From BOG-994 sp049514215 (GTDB lineage Bacteria > Pseudomonadota > Gammaproteobacteria > Burkholderiales > Burkholderiaceae_D): a stretch of 64,000 bases of DNA. The translations under genes were made by a program, and so were the position numbers. The notes under the pieces were generated by a model. That model made no database searches, was not told the DNA's origin, and saw nothing but the letters and a program-made list of their open reading frames with translations. Position 1 is the first letter of the stretch. Every line of letters starts with the position of its first letter. Location of the stretch: contig JBEKVI010000018.1 in the NCBI GenBank assembly GCA_049514215.1, forward strand, positions 39,187 to 103,186, written 5' to 3'. Shown here one piece after another: positions 1-9,229 of the stretch.

Positions 1-1
1 C

Positions 2-412
2 TACTCCTATGGCCACGCACCCAAAGCCAGCGTGATCCTCGTCCCCGCACAGGATCAAGGCGACCCTGGGCATAGAAAGGCCACCACGGAGTGGCTCATT
101 GCGGCCAGCAAGGAGGCCGACGTCACCATGTCGGTTTGTACCGGAGCCTTCGTTCTGGGTCGCGCGGGAATGCTTGATGGACTTGCGGCGACGACCCATG
201 TTCAGGCTCTGGACCAATTTGCCGCGGAGTTTCCCAAAGCGAGCCTGATCCGTGGTGTGCGCTTTGTGGAGAACGAGAAGATCTCCAGCTCGGCGGGGCT
301 TTCGGCGGGGATCGACCTGGCCCTGCGCGTCGTGGAACGCTACTGGGGCCGCGACATCGCGAGCCTGACCGCATCCAACCTGCAATACGAAGGCAAGGGC
401 TGGATCGTCTAG
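2..412 (+). CDS. DJ-1/PfpI family protein, 5'-truncated by window edge
   Basis: The reading frame is open from the first bases of the window, so the N-terminus lies outside; 136 residues are visible. The nucleophile elbow SVCTGAFVLG (Cys about residue 46 of the visible part) and the later stretch SSAGLSAGIDLAL are typical of the DJ-1/PfpI (glutamine-amidotransferase-like) superfamily. They most resemble the isonitrile hydratase / GlxA-type amidotransferase domain. The protein stops soon after this domain at GKGWIV, so no AraC-type helix-turn-helix follows. That favours a stand-alone enzyme or sensor over a regulator. The substrate cannot be told from sequence. A hairpin follows the stop codon. 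Confidence 0.85.
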   Translation, partial: YSYGHAPKASVILVPAQDQGDPGHRKATTEWLIAASKEADVTMSVCTGAFVLGRAGMLDGLAATTHVQALDQFAAEFPKASLIRGVRFVENEKISSSAGLSAGIDLALRVVERYWGRDIASLTASNLQYEGKGWIV

Positions 413-796
413 CTTTCGCAGGTTGACCCAAGCTCGCAAGGAGCGAGCTTCAGTTGGCTCCATGCGCGCCTTATCGGTTCCGACGAAGCGCGCGCAATCG
501 ATTTTCCCCGGGGCAGATGACCCCGCCGAGGATGCGTCCCGGGCATCGTTGTCCCGGCTGCCCTACCCTCGTTGCAGTCTGACGTCCTAAGCCGCGCGAA
601 TGGCCTCGAGCCGCAAAGCGATGCCATAATCCTGCGCAGGGTTTGAACGGCTGGGGAAGGATAGGCTCGTGGCGGCTGCGCAAGGGCGCTTCTCGATACC
701 CGAGGCTTTTCGCGGCCGATGGATTCTGCGCAGCGCGCAGAGGTAGCGGTGGACTTTGACACCGGTTGGCAGTTCTTCGACTCTATGGACTCGTTC
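413..796. other. Intergenic stretch without convincing gene
   Basis: No frame in this stretch reads like a protein. It holds the hairpin downstream of the DJ-1 gene and the leader of the next gene. The frame of the following hydrolase is open back to an ATG at 719, but those extra 26 residues precede what looks like a signal peptide and are probably not translated. Confidence 0.5.
430..450 (+). terminator. Hairpin after the DJ-1/PfpI gene
   Basis: Perfect 8-bp stem AAGCTCGC/GCGAGCTT with a 5-base loop, 18 bases after the stop codon. There is no clear T-run after it, so it is a weak intrinsic terminator at best. Confidence 0.35.
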
Positions 797-1915
797 ATGC
801 ATCCAGTGTCTATTGGGCATCGTCTATCATATTTTTTTGGACTGTCGGCGATCGGCTGCCGTTGGGTCATCAAAGCATTAGTCCTGGGCTTACCAATGCT
901 TGGCGCCGTAGCCGCCGAGTATCCGACCCCAAGGGAAGGCACATGGATCGCTCACGAATTCCGGTTCCATACTGGCGAGAACCTGAAGGACCTCAAAGTC
1001 CACTATTGGACAGTCGGTGAGCCCACGGGGATGCCCGTCCTTGTGCTGCATGGAACCGGTGGGTCGGCTCTGGGCATGCTTGCGCCGAACTTTGCCGATG
1101 AACTCTTCGGAGCAGGGCAACCGCTGGACGCCCGAAAGTACTACATTATTTTGCCGGACGCGATCGGGCACGGTCAAAGCGCCAAGCCTTCAGACGGCCT
1201 TGGGACGGGATTCCCGCGCTATGACTATGCCGACATGGTCGACGCTCAGTTCCGACTGCTCACAGAAGGATTGGGAATTCGGCACGTACGGCTCATTCTC
1301 GGAAATTCGATGGGCGGAATGAACGCATGGCTGTGGGGCGAACGCTATCCGGACTACATGGACGCGTTGGTGCCCATGGCTTCTCAGCCCACCGCGATGG
1401 CAAGCCGAAACTGGATGCTTCGGCGCGTCATGCTTGAGATGATCCGCAACGATCCAGAGTACAAGGATGGACATTACGTTCGCCAGCCGCCTTCGTTGAA
1501 ATTTGCGCGCACCTTCTTCGGTATCGCGACTGCCGGCGGAACGCTCAACTATCAAAGGCGTGCACCGACGCGCGAATTGGCTGACAAAATCGTCGACGAA
1601 CGCCTCGCCACGGCCGCAGAAGGCGTCGACGCCAACGACTTCCTGTGGCAGTGGGGCTCGTCTGCCGACTACGATCCCGCCTCCGAGCTGGAAAAGATCC
1701 AGGCGTGGGTTCTGGCCATCAACTCGGCCGACGATGAACGCAATCCACCCGAAACCGGCATCGAGACCGATGCCATGAAGCGCGTCAAAAATGGCCGGCT
1801 CTACCTCATTCCCTCAAGCGCCCAGACGAGCGGTCACGCGACGACCGGCAACGCCGGGTTCTATCAAAAGCAGCTTCAGGATTTTCTGCAATCGTTGCCG
1901 CAATCCTCTCGTTAG
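797..1915 (+). CDS. Exported alpha/beta hydrolase, MetX (homoserine acetyltransferase)-like
   Basis: Alpha/beta-hydrolase fold. Residue numbers count from an upstream ATG at 719. The oxyanion region is HGTGG (about 111), the nucleophile elbow GNSMGG (Ser about 197), the acid Asp at about 338 in NSADDERNPP, and the His at about 373 in SGHATTGN. The overall pattern matches homoserine O-acetyltransferase-like hydrolases. The N-terminus has a hydrophobic stretch ending VAA before EYPTP, a plausible signal peptide with AxA-type cleavage, so it is probably periplasmic. MetX proper is cytosolic, so an acyltransferase role in methionine synthesis is doubtful and an esterase or hydrolase role is more likely. 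The start at 797 gives a signal peptide of about 40 residues; 719 is the alternative. Confidence 0.8.
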   Translation: MHPVSIGHRLSYFFGLSAIGCRWVIKALVLGLPMLGAVAAEYPTPREGTWIAHEFRFHTGENLKDLKVHYWTVGEPTGMPVLVLHGTGGSALGMLAPNFADELFGAGQPLDARKYYIILPDAIGHGQSAKPSDGLGTGFPRYDYADMVDAQFRLLTEGLGIRHVRLILGNSMGGMNAWLWGERYPDYMDALVPMASQPTAMASRNWMLRRVMLEMIRNDPEYKDGHYVRQPPSLKFARTFFGIATAGGTLNYQRRAPTRELADKIVDERLATAAEGVDANDFLWQWGSSADYDPASELEKIQAWVLAINSADDERNPPETGIETDAMKRVKNGRLYLIPSSAQTSGHATTGNAGFYQKQLQDFLQSLPQSSR

Positions 1916-2033
1916 TTTCCGCCTTGGGCCACGCGGCGGCGCCCCCGAGCCAACCGCCGGAACGGTCCCCGCTTGCCCTCGCGGGTCGTGGAATCATAGG
2001 CGGTTGGACTCAAAAGCCCGCTACATTGCCAGC

Positions 2034-3419
2034 CTAAGGCGTGACTAAGCCTGTCATCAGGACAACCTCGAAGTCCGAACCCTTGACCTGACCGAGCTCG
2101 CTATTGAGCGCGTCATCGTTCCAGCGCGAGTCAGGTGCACCGGACACATACCAATTGCTCCCGTTATCCGCGACGAACATACCGTAGGTCTTCATCGCTT
2201 GCAGGATCGCCTGGCTTTGCGGGCTAAACGTCGAGGGAATCACGTAGCTGGCCTTGAGCCGCACGCGCATACCCATGGGCGGAAGATTCGTTGACGTGTT
2301 AGTGGAAGCATAGTGATCCGCGGGCGGAAGATAGGCCTTGCGCGTATGGTCCACCGTGAAGCGCAGTGCATGATGGATAGCACCGGCATTGGCCTCTTCG
2401 TAACGCACGAGCCCCGGGAAAATCGGAAGCCCCGCGGCATCCGCACTCGTCCAATCAGGTCCGGCCGTGGGTCTCACGTTATCCGAGTCCAAATGAAAGA
2501 GCGCGGTCGAGCTCGCGCTCCAGGCGGAACCGGCGACCCCGAAATTAGCAGGGTCGGATTGCCACATCTCGTAGAGTCGATTGGTGTCGCGATCGATGAC
2601 GAGGACATGCATGTCTCCGCCGGGACCGCCACTGGCCTCGTTGACCGGTTCGCCCTCGATGGGCGCATTGTCCGGTACGGGAAAAGGCCCCGGGTCGCTC
2701 TGACTCGGATACCCCGTGATATCGATGGCCACGGGCGCCTGGCTGCTGCTTACGACTACATACGGAATGCCAATGACCCCGCCATTGTAGGTGCCCGAAC
2801 CAAAGTCCGGGTGCAGTCCGGTCGTCAAGCCGATCGATGTAATGAGGTTCGCCGAATTCGGATCGACTTGCGCGGTCGAAATATTGGTGTTCCAGGCGTT
2901 GTCAGCTGGAAACGGCATCGCACCGTTCAGATTCGCGCCCACCCCCAGATCGGCTCCGGCCATGGTTGCGTAATGGGCGCTGGTGGTCCCCACGGTCACC
3001 GTCACGGTCGCCGTGGCCTGCCCACCGGTTCCGGCAGCCGTCAACGTATAGGTGGTGGTCTGTGTCGGATCGATACTGACATCGGTCCCCGTGACCGTTC
3101 CAGGACCGGGATTGATCGTAATCGTCGTGGCGTTGGCGACCGACCAGGTCAAGGTGGTGGCCTGTCCGGAACTCACAAGAGTGGGAGAGGCAGTAAAGCT
3201 GGCGATGGTGGGCGCAGGATTCGTCGGTTTCGGGGTGGTGGGCGCCTTGGGCCGATGACTTCTGGCTTCGCTCGCCGTAGTGCCCGAGTCGCCAGTCGTG
3301 GAGCCTCCTCCTGAACTTCCTCCGCACGCGGTCAATGCCAATGCAACCGCAGCAAGTACGGCGAGTCGAGTCAGCCGATTGGTGGCATCCATAAGATTCG
3401 CTAGGCTCGAAGTATTCAT
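2034..3419 (-). CDS. Putative lipoprotein with Ig-like domain and uncharacterised C-terminal domain
   Basis: 461 residues. The hydrophobic N-terminus ends in the lipobox LTAC (Cys about 32), followed by a Gly/Ser-rich linker, so it should be lipidated and exported. Residues about 65-145 form one Ig-like beta-sandwich (pattern APTIASFTASPTLVSSGQAT to TATVTV). The remaining 310 residues are a separate domain I cannot name. It contains GGDMHVLVIDRDTNRLYEMW, EEANAGAIHHALRFT and a C-terminal MKTYGMFVADNGSNWYVSG. The DRDTNRLYE and HHALRF patches could be functional, but no catalytic motif is recognisable. The Met at residue 10 is an alternative start that keeps the lipobox. The gene stands alone, with no partner on either side. 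Confidence 0.75.
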   Translation of the reverse strand: MNTSSLANLMDATNRLTRLAVLAAVALALTACGGSSGGGSTTGDSGTTASEARSHRPKAPTTPKPTNPAPTIASFTASPTLVSSGQATTLTWSVANATTITINPGPGTVTGTDVSIDPTQTTTYTLTAAGTGGQATATVTVTVGTTSAHYATMAGADLGVGANLNGAMPFPADNAWNTNISTAQVDPNSANLITSIGLTTGLHPDFGSGTYNGGVIGIPYVVVSSSQAPVAIDITGYPSQSDPGPFPVPDNAPIEGEPVNEASGGPGGDMHVLVIDRDTNRLYEMWQSDPANFGVAGSAWSASSTALFHLDSDNVRPTAGPDWTSADAAGLPIFPGLVRYEEANAGAIHHALRFTVDHTRKAYLPPADHYASTNTSTNLPPMGMRVRLKASYVIPSTFSPQSQAILQAMKTYGMFVADNGSNWYVSGAPDSRWNDDALNSELGQVKGSDFEVVLMTGLVTP

Positions 3420-4139
3420 CGATGTTTCTCCTCCGAAAGTGATGCGTAGATCATGTGAAGAAGAGCCTGGATCGTGAGTGACGGATCTTCACCCTGCACG
3501 AAGTCCGCTCCCGTCCCTGCTCTATTTCCCAAGCGTGCGATGCAGAGGGCGCCTGGGGTGATGTAGTGGCTAGATCATCTGCCCCGTCCGAGGACGGGCA
3601 AGCCAAGTGACGGGCAGCAGTCCAACTACAGCCCTTGATTGATTCGTCTGCGAAACGATGTCATGCGCTGGATACTAATAAATCGTGACAACTCTTACTC
3701 TCCGCCAGCGACCTATATTGACCTCAGGCTTTTACCTGAAGCGGCAAATCTTGCTTGCCTCTGTTTGCGAACACGAGCGAACTTTGATCACCCTTGCGCA
3801 CGGTGCGCGAATGAAGTTGCTGTTGGACAAGGGCGTAGCGTGGAGCCCGGGTGAGGCGATGCGCGACCTTAGGACGTGTGAGAAGTCGCTGATCGATCTT
3901 GAATCGTCAGTGCGGTTGATAAACCGTGTCCGCTTCACGCATGGGCAAACTTCGTTCGGGAAGTGATGCCAAGCCTCCACCCGGCCGCCGCACTGCGCTT
4001 TTGATGCGTCGCTGTACTTGGGGCGCAAGCCGCAGAACGCCATCACACTTCAACCCGAGGGGGCGGCAGCGAAGGAAGGGTCCCTTCACGGCGCCAGAGC
4101 CGACCCTAGCTTAGTCAAACACCGAATGATCAGATCATG
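3420..4139. other. Gene-poor 720-bp interval
   Basis: Apart from one doubtful small frame at 3685-3966, I see no protein gene. There is a 7-bp perfect hairpin (CCCGTCC/GGACGGG, 2-base loop) near 3579-3594 without a T-run. There is also a 13-base palindrome, ATGATC-A-GATCAT, at about 4125-4137, just after the end of the DUF899 gene. Codon-like periodicity is weak throughout. Confidence 0.4.
3685..3966 (+). CDS. Possible small hypothetical protein
   Basis: A 93-residue frame starting with GTG. It has no recognisable domain, signal peptide or membrane segment, and no good ribosome-binding site upstream. Third-position GC is lower than in the neighbouring genes. It is listed only because it is the longest frame in an otherwise empty interval. 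It may well be noise. Confidence 0.2.
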   Translation: MTTLTLRQRPILTSGFYLKRQILLASVCEHERTLITLAHGARMKLLLDKGVAWSPGEAMRDLRTCEKSLIDLESSVRLINRVRFTHGQTSFGK

Positions 4140-4847
4140 CTATCGCGAGTACTCGTCATGCCGCCTGACCCAGGCTTGGGAGTACGGCAGCCCATCCTCG
4201 TTACGTCCATTGGGTGTGAGATCGATGTAATGGTAGGCTGCATTCATCATATCGAGTCCGCGCGCGTAACACGAGTAGGTGTGCATCACTGAGCCGTCAT
4301 CGTCGCGATAAAATACGCTGATGCCCGGACGTTCCCCTCCGAAGGCTTCCCCACGACGATAGTTGTAGTAGGACTCGCCCTTTTCCCGTTCCTCTGAGGT
4401 CTCGCTCACCTGGTAGTCTTGGTTAAAATCGGTCCCTGCAGACGAGACCCAGTTGAAAGACCAACCCATCCGAGCCCTGTAAGCGGCCAGCTTTTCGTAG
4501 GGCGCTCGTGAGACTGCGACAAACGCAATGTCACGCTGCTCAAGATGGACGAAAAATCCATCGAAGCCATCGGCCCAGAACGAGCAGCTGGGACATCCCG
4601 CGTTCCAGCTGGGGTCGAACATGAAATGCTGAACGATCAACTGATGTCGTCCGGCGAAGAGCGCCTCAAGAGTTTCCTTTCCGTTCGCGCCTTCGAATAC
4701 GTAGTCCTTTTCGACCCGCACCCAGGGTAGGGCGCGCCTCGCGCGAGCGAGTTGGTCGCGTGCCCGGGTGAATTCCTTTTCCTTCTCCAACAACTCCTGG
4801 CGTGCCCTGACCCATTCGTCTTGCGAAACCAAATGATGTAGCGTCAT
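4140..4847 (-). CDS. DUF899 family thioredoxin-like protein
   Basis: 235 residues matching the DUF899 family. The N-terminal helix has the pattern SQDEWVRARQELLEKEKEFTR. The thioredoxin-fold part carries HFMFDPSWNAGCPSCSFWAD, with a CPSC pair at the thioredoxin CxxC position. The C-terminal part includes GISVFYRDDDGSVMHTYSCYARG. The family is thought to be thioredoxin-like, possibly dithiol oxidoreductases, with no settled function. The frame is open further upstream, but ATG at 4847 is preceded by AAAGGGA at good spacing and matches the usual family N-terminus. It appears monocistronic. Confidence 0.88.
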   Translation of the reverse strand: MTLHHLVSQDEWVRARQELLEKEKEFTRARDQLARARRALPWVRVEKDYVFEGANGKETLEALFAGRHQLIVQHFMFDPSWNAGCPSCSFWADGFDGFFVHLEQRDIAFVAVSRAPYEKLAAYRARMGWSFNWVSSAGTDFNQDYQVSETSEEREKGESYYNYRRGEAFGGERPGISVFYRDDDGSVMHTYSCYARGLDMMNAAYHYIDLTPNGRNEDGLPYSQAWVRRHDEYSR

Positions 4848-5234
4848 GGGATTCCCTTTCTTGGAAGCGCGAGCATTTGATTGCAACGGGATGACGGTTT
4901 CTCGGGGATCGGTCCTGATTCGTTTTGCTTCGTCGACCTCGATGCCGGTGCTTACGGAGCACACGGCGCATCGTTCCTCGCGAGCTCCATGAATCGAATG
5001 TACGGCGGTCCAATCGTCGGAGTCAACCGAACCCCAATTCATGGAAAGGGGCCGCGCCTGTGCTTTGCCTTGACGACGCGATGCGCATCGATTGGCCGAT
5101 CAAGTCGCCCGCGCGCGCAGGCGATCCGCATTCCAGGCGCGGTACGCCAGGGGTCGGGGTCAGCAACGCATGTTAGAGCCGCCGTTTGCGACAGGGCTTT
5201 GGGCTCGTTTCCTGCCTAGGACCGAACCGGGAAC
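4848..5234. other. Intergenic, nothing recognised
   Basis: 387 bases between the DUF899 gene and the end of the GGDEF/EAL gene, which lies upstream on the same strand. It should contain the DUF899 promoter, but I could not pick out a convincing -35/-10 pair. No hairpin with a T-run was seen. Confidence 0.4.
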
Positions 5235-8189
5235 CTACAGTTCGACCGACACGATGACGCCGGCTTCCGAGGCGAGCAGCCGTCCGACCTCGGTGGCCGA
5301 CAACGGCTGGCCAAAAAGGTATCCCTGACCGCTATCGCAGCCCTGATCGATGAGGAACTCAGCCTGTTCCTCCGTCTCGATTCCTTCGGCGACCGAATCA
5401 AAGCGCAGGCTCTTGGCCAGAGTCAGAAGTGCGATGACGATCTGCCGGTCGGTGGCATCGTGCGAAATGCCTCGCACAAACGCCTGATCGATCTTCAAGG
5501 TATCGATCGGAAAACGCTTGAGATAAGCTAGAGACGAGTATCCCGTGCCAAAGTCATCAATGGAGACGCGCACCCCGAGATCGCGCAGGCAGATGAGCTT
5601 GGCCTCGGTATCGGAGGCCGAGTGCATCAAAGCACCTTCGGTAATCTCTAGTTCGAGCGCATCCGCTGGAAGACCCGTGTCATCCAGGACTTTTTGGACC
5701 TGAGCTACGATGTTGCCATGACGGAATTGCACCGGGGACAAATTCACCGAGATGCGTCCCGGCAACAGACCCTGATCCAGCCACGCCTTCATCTGTGAAC
5801 AGGCGGTGCGCAAGACCCAATCCCCCAACGAGGCGATAAGCCCCGTTTCTTCCGCAAGCTCGATGAAATGCGCGGGGGCGACCAGGCCCCGCTCCGGATC
5901 GCGCCAGCGCACAAGTGCCTCAATCCCCTTCAAGCGGCGACTCTGCAGCGACATGAGGGGCTGGTAATGCAGAACGAACTCGTGGCGCTCAAGGGCGCGC
6001 CTTAACCGCGCTTCCAGCTCCAGTCTCGCCGAGGCGAACTTGGTCAACTCTTCCGTGAAGAAGCGAAATCTCCCACGTCCATCCTCTTTGGCCAGATAGA
6101 GGGCAGCGTCGGCGTTGCGGATCAATTCCTCCGGGCTTTGCCCGTCTCCCGGAAATAGGCTAATGCCGATGCTGGTACTGACAAAGATCTCATGCCCGCC
6201 ATCGAGCTCGACGGGCTTTAAGACCTGCTCAATCAATGCACGCGCCACGTGTCCGACGTAGTCGGGCGAGGGTAGATCTTCTAGCAGAATCACGAACTCG
6301 TCGCCGCCCAATCGCGTGAGCGTGTCCGTCTCACGCAGTCGGGCCTTGAGTCGTTTGCTCACGGTTCGTAACACTTGGTCGCCTGCGGAATGGCCAAGAC
6401 TGTCGTTGACCGTCTTAAACCGGTCCAGATCCAGAAACAGCACAGCGCCACCGACTGGCTGCCGATGCGAGCGGGCCAGGGCATGCTCGAGCCGAGTCTG
6501 TAGCATCAATCGGTTGGGCAGCCCCGTTAGCGGATCGTGCGTGGCCAGCTGCTCCAAGCGACTCTCGGTGGCTTTGAGCTGACTGATGTCGGTAAAGGTG
6601 CCCACGTAGCCAACCGCCTTGCCCCCCTTGTCGTGAACGGTACTGATGGTGACCCACTTGGGGAGAACCTCCCCGCTCTTGCATCGACTCCAGATCTCAC
6701 CCTGCCAGGATCCTGTTACGCGGATCACGTCCCACACCGACTCCAGAAAAGTCCGATCGTAGCGCTCGGATCGCATCAGACGCATGTTCTGGCCCAAGGC
6801 ATCCGATTCGCTGTATCCCGTAATCGCCGTAAACGCCGGGTTGACCGAGGTGATGGTGCCATCCAGATCGGTGACAATGACCCCTTCGCCCGTGTTTGCC
6901 AGCACCGCGGCTGCGTTACGCAGTGTGGCCTCGGTCCGCTTTCGCTCGGTCACGTCGGCCGCGAATCCATGCCAGACGATGCTGCCGTCGGCCTTCGCTC
7001 GCGGACGCGAACTCGCTTCAATCCAGCGTTCCCCTTTTTCGGGGTGCTGATACCGGAATTCGCCGCGCCAAGGAGACAGGTCGCGCGCCGAGCGCTCGAT
7101 CTCGATGCGTAGCCACACCCGGTCATCTTCGTGAACGCGCAACATGAAAGGGGCGCTGTCCATTCCCACTTCTTCGGGCGTCAGTCCCACCACGTCCACG
7201 ATGGCCGGAGAGGCAAAAGGAAAGCAGGCCGATCCGTCGGCTCGGATTCGGAAGGAGAAGATGACGCCAGGCACGCTCGCCGAGACATCTTCCAGCTCGC
7301 GCATCGCCACCCCCAGCCTTCGGGCGATCCGTCGACCGTGCAGGTATAGACCGAGCGGGAGGCAAACGGCAAGGAAGATCGGCAACATCGCGATGGCGAT
7401 GAGATAAGCACCCGGTCTTTTGGGCGTCCACCCCAGAGCACCGATCTCTTCCCCGAATTCGTCCTCCAAACCAACGGTGGCCGCGGCTCGTTCACCGGCC
7501 GGCATGAGGCGCAGATTCGATATCAGCAGTTCATTGGTGATGGGCCGCAAGAAGTCCGAGTCGATGCGCTTTCCCGCGATGACGATGACCGAGCGCGGGC
7601 CGTGAGGCAGTGCCGCGCCGACATTGGGCTGGACCAGCGTCGCCGTCAGAACATAGTTCAGCGAATCCATTCGCGCAATGCCGCTGGCTTGGATCGGGGC
7701 CGATATGTCGCCTCCGCTCGCCTTAAACGGAGGCACGAAACTGCCTCTGCGTGCTTCTTGCTCGCGCACCGAGGCGATTAATGGCGTGCTGGCGGCCCTC
7801 AGTGGCTCAAAGTGGCCCGTACTGACCCGGTGGCCCTGCTCCATCCCGAACAGAACGCCCGCGTCTGCATCCAGTACATAGGTAAAGTCAAAGCGCAGCG
7901 TCTCACAGAAGTAGTCGCCGACATTGGTCGCCGCCCAAGCCTCGCTGAAATGATTATCGAGATTGATGATGGCCTCGTCCCAGTCCAGTTGACCGGGAAA
8001 GGCGGACTCCAAGCGCTGGATCTGTCCCTGGATGGCGTTGCGCACCTGCGCCTCTTCGCGTTGACGCGCAATATCGTCCACGAAGCCGGCCAGGCCCAAG
8101 AGACTACCGAAGAAAATGCAGACAGCAAGCCCGATGGCCACAACAAGATTGTGATCGACGGAGCTTAAAATCCGCGCACGCAAATTCAT
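5235..8189 (-). CDS. CHASE4-PAS-PAS-GGDEF-EAL cyclic-di-GMP signalling protein
   Basis: 984 residues. Order: TM1 (about 12-36), a periplasmic CHASE4-like sensor (GQLDWDEAIINLDNHF...), TM2 (about 265-290), two PAS/PAC units, then GGDEF and EAL domains. The diguanylate cyclase motif RLGGDEF is intact (about 628) and has an RxxD inhibitory site (RETD) five residues before it. The phosphodiesterase core is also intact: KGIEALVRW (about 757), EITEG, DDFGTGYSS (about 878) and EGIET. Both activities are therefore possible. It is a membrane sensor that should make or degrade c-di-GMP in response to a periplasmic cue. The chosen ATG at 8189 starts just before TM1; the frame is open upstream to 8318 but that part does not look coding. 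Confidence 0.92.
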   Translation of the reverse strand: MNLRARILSSVDHNLVVAIGLAVCIFFGSLLGLAGFVDDIARQREEAQVRNAIQGQIQRLESAFPGQLDWDEAIINLDNHFSEAWAATNVGDYFCETLRFDFTYVLDADAGVLFGMEQGHRVSTGHFEPLRAASTPLIASVREQEARRGSFVPPFKASGGDISAPIQASGIARMDSLNYVLTATLVQPNVGAALPHGPRSVIVIAGKRIDSDFLRPITNELLISNLRLMPAGERAAATVGLEDEFGEEIGALGWTPKRPGAYLIAIAMLPIFLAVCLPLGLYLHGRRIARRLGVAMRELEDVSASVPGVIFSFRIRADGSACFPFASPAIVDVVGLTPEEVGMDSAPFMLRVHEDDRVWLRIEIERSARDLSPWRGEFRYQHPEKGERWIEASSRPRAKADGSIVWHGFAADVTERKRTEATLRNAAAVLANTGEGVIVTDLDGTITSVNPAFTAITGYSESDALGQNMRLMRSERYDRTFLESVWDVIRVTGSWQGEIWSRCKSGEVLPKWVTISTVHDKGGKAVGYVGTFTDISQLKATESRLEQLATHDPLTGLPNRLMLQTRLEHALARSHRQPVGGAVLFLDLDRFKTVNDSLGHSAGDQVLRTVSKRLKARLRETDTLTRLGGDEFVILLEDLPSPDYVGHVARALIEQVLKPVELDGGHEIFVSTSIGISLFPGDGQSPEELIRNADAALYLAKEDGRGRFRFFTEELTKFASARLELEARLRRALERHEFVLHYQPLMSLQSRRLKGIEALVRWRDPERGLVAPAHFIELAEETGLIASLGDWVLRTACSQMKAWLDQGLLPGRISVNLSPVQFRHGNIVAQVQKVLDDTGLPADALELEITEGALMHSASDTEAKLICLRDLGVRVSIDDFGTGYSSLAYLKRFPIDTLKIDQAFVRGISHDATDRQIVIALLTLAKSLRFDSVAEGIETEEQAEFLIDQGCDSGQGYLFGQPLSATEVGRLLASEAGVIVSVEL

Positions 8190-8581
8190 CCTGACGAGAT
8201 TCCCAAATGACGATAAGGGCTTAACGGCCGCAACGCGAAAAAGAGGATACCTGCATGTCGCCGCAATTACTCGAAATCCTTTACGGGTCGAGCCTGGGGA
8301 ATGCGCACTCTGTAGCATGCCACCGACACGCCCTTTGTTCTTGACACTTACGGCAGCGACGCGGGCGCGCCTGGGGGAAAGTGGATGGCTTCCTGGCGAC
8401 AGTCAGGCGTTTAGAAAATCAAAAAGAAACGCGCAAGGAATGCGCCGCGCGCGGAACCGTCGCGCAGAGAGCGAGTCCATGGCGCAGATGAGCCAGTTGC
8501 TATCGTGTAGGAGATGAATTGCACCACGCAAAGGCCGGTGCGAGGTTCAGCGCTCGACTCGCACGGCGAGGAGAACCGCCC
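8190..8581. other. Intergenic, nothing recognised
   Basis: 392 bases between the GGDEF/EAL start and the end of the next minus-strand gene. No credible gene, repeat or terminator was seen. It should contain the promoter for the c-di-GMP gene. Confidence 0.4.
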
Positions 8582-9001
8582 CTAGGTCGCCGCGTCGTGC
8601 AGCCAGCTGCGGCCTTCTTCGGTGATTGCCAGCGCTCCGAAGCGACTGTCCCCAGCGCGGCTTTGGGCACGCGCCAGTCCGCGTTCGACGAGCCATTGCG
8701 CCACTTCGATGGGAATCGGCACTTCCTCGCGACCGTCGGACAAGGCCGTCAGCGCGTCGAGAAAGCGCTGATCGGTGAGGTTGTACTCTTTACGTAGTTC
8801 ATTTGCAGCCGGCAGCAGGCAAGTCATGCACGCATGTCGCCCCTCGCCCCGCGCCGGCGAGACGTTCCAATTGCAGCCGGTTGCGTCGGGATCGTGCGAA
8901 TAGATTTCTCCGAACTCGCAACCCTGACAGTCCTCGCACAATTCTGCTGCCTCGCGGATCATGTCTTGCAGTTCAGACTTGGTCTTGATTTCTCGCACCA
9001 T
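8582..9001 (-). CDS. Hypothetical protein with six-Cys N-terminus and winged-helix-like C-terminus
   Basis: 139 residues, no family recognised. Six cysteines cluster near the N-terminus: C22-x2-C25-x2-C28, C43 and C58-x2-C61. This looks like a zinc or iron-sulfur site. The C-terminal third (WLVERGLARAQSR ... GALAITEEGRSWL) has the rhythm of a winged-helix wing and recognition helix. A metal-containing DNA-binding or scaffold protein is a guess. ATG 9001 is chosen over GTG 9004 because GGGG lies about 5 bases upstream. No partner is adjacent: the next gene upstream starts beyond a 228-bp gap. Confidence 0.65.
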   Translation of the reverse strand: MVREIKTKSELQDMIREAAELCEDCQGCEFGEIYSHDPDATGCNWNVSPARGEGRHACMTCLLPAANELRKEYNLTDQRFLDALTALSDGREEVPIPIEVAQWLVERGLARAQSRAGDSRFGALAITEEGRSWLHDAAT

Positions 9002-9229
9002 CACGCCCCACGCAGTTCGGATGATCGAAATCCTACGCGATTGCTAGCGGAACGGGCGAGAAACAACCGTTCAAATGGGGCAACGGCCAGGAACCGTGGG
9101 TGCCTTGCAACAGTTCGTACGCCTAGCGAGCGCTCGGGGCGTGACTTAACAGGGCTAGAATTTGCGGTCGGCTTCCGGTTCTGGACAGTCCGGGTCGATT
9201 CGGCCGTCGTGCAAAAAGCGGCGATGCGG

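Noticed and set aside
756..784. TTGACA as -35 of a promoter for the exported hydrolase
   Set aside because: No acceptable -10 at 16-18 bases, and the position would leave almost no leader before ATG 797.
2313..3314. 333-residue plus-strand open frame
   Set aside because: It is antisense to the lipoprotein gene, has no domain, and its Arg/Gly-rich composition is typical of shadow frames in GC-rich DNA.
4125..4137. 13-base palindrome ATGATC-A-GATCAT as an operator
   Set aside because: It lies just after the DUF899 stop with no downstream gene start to control.
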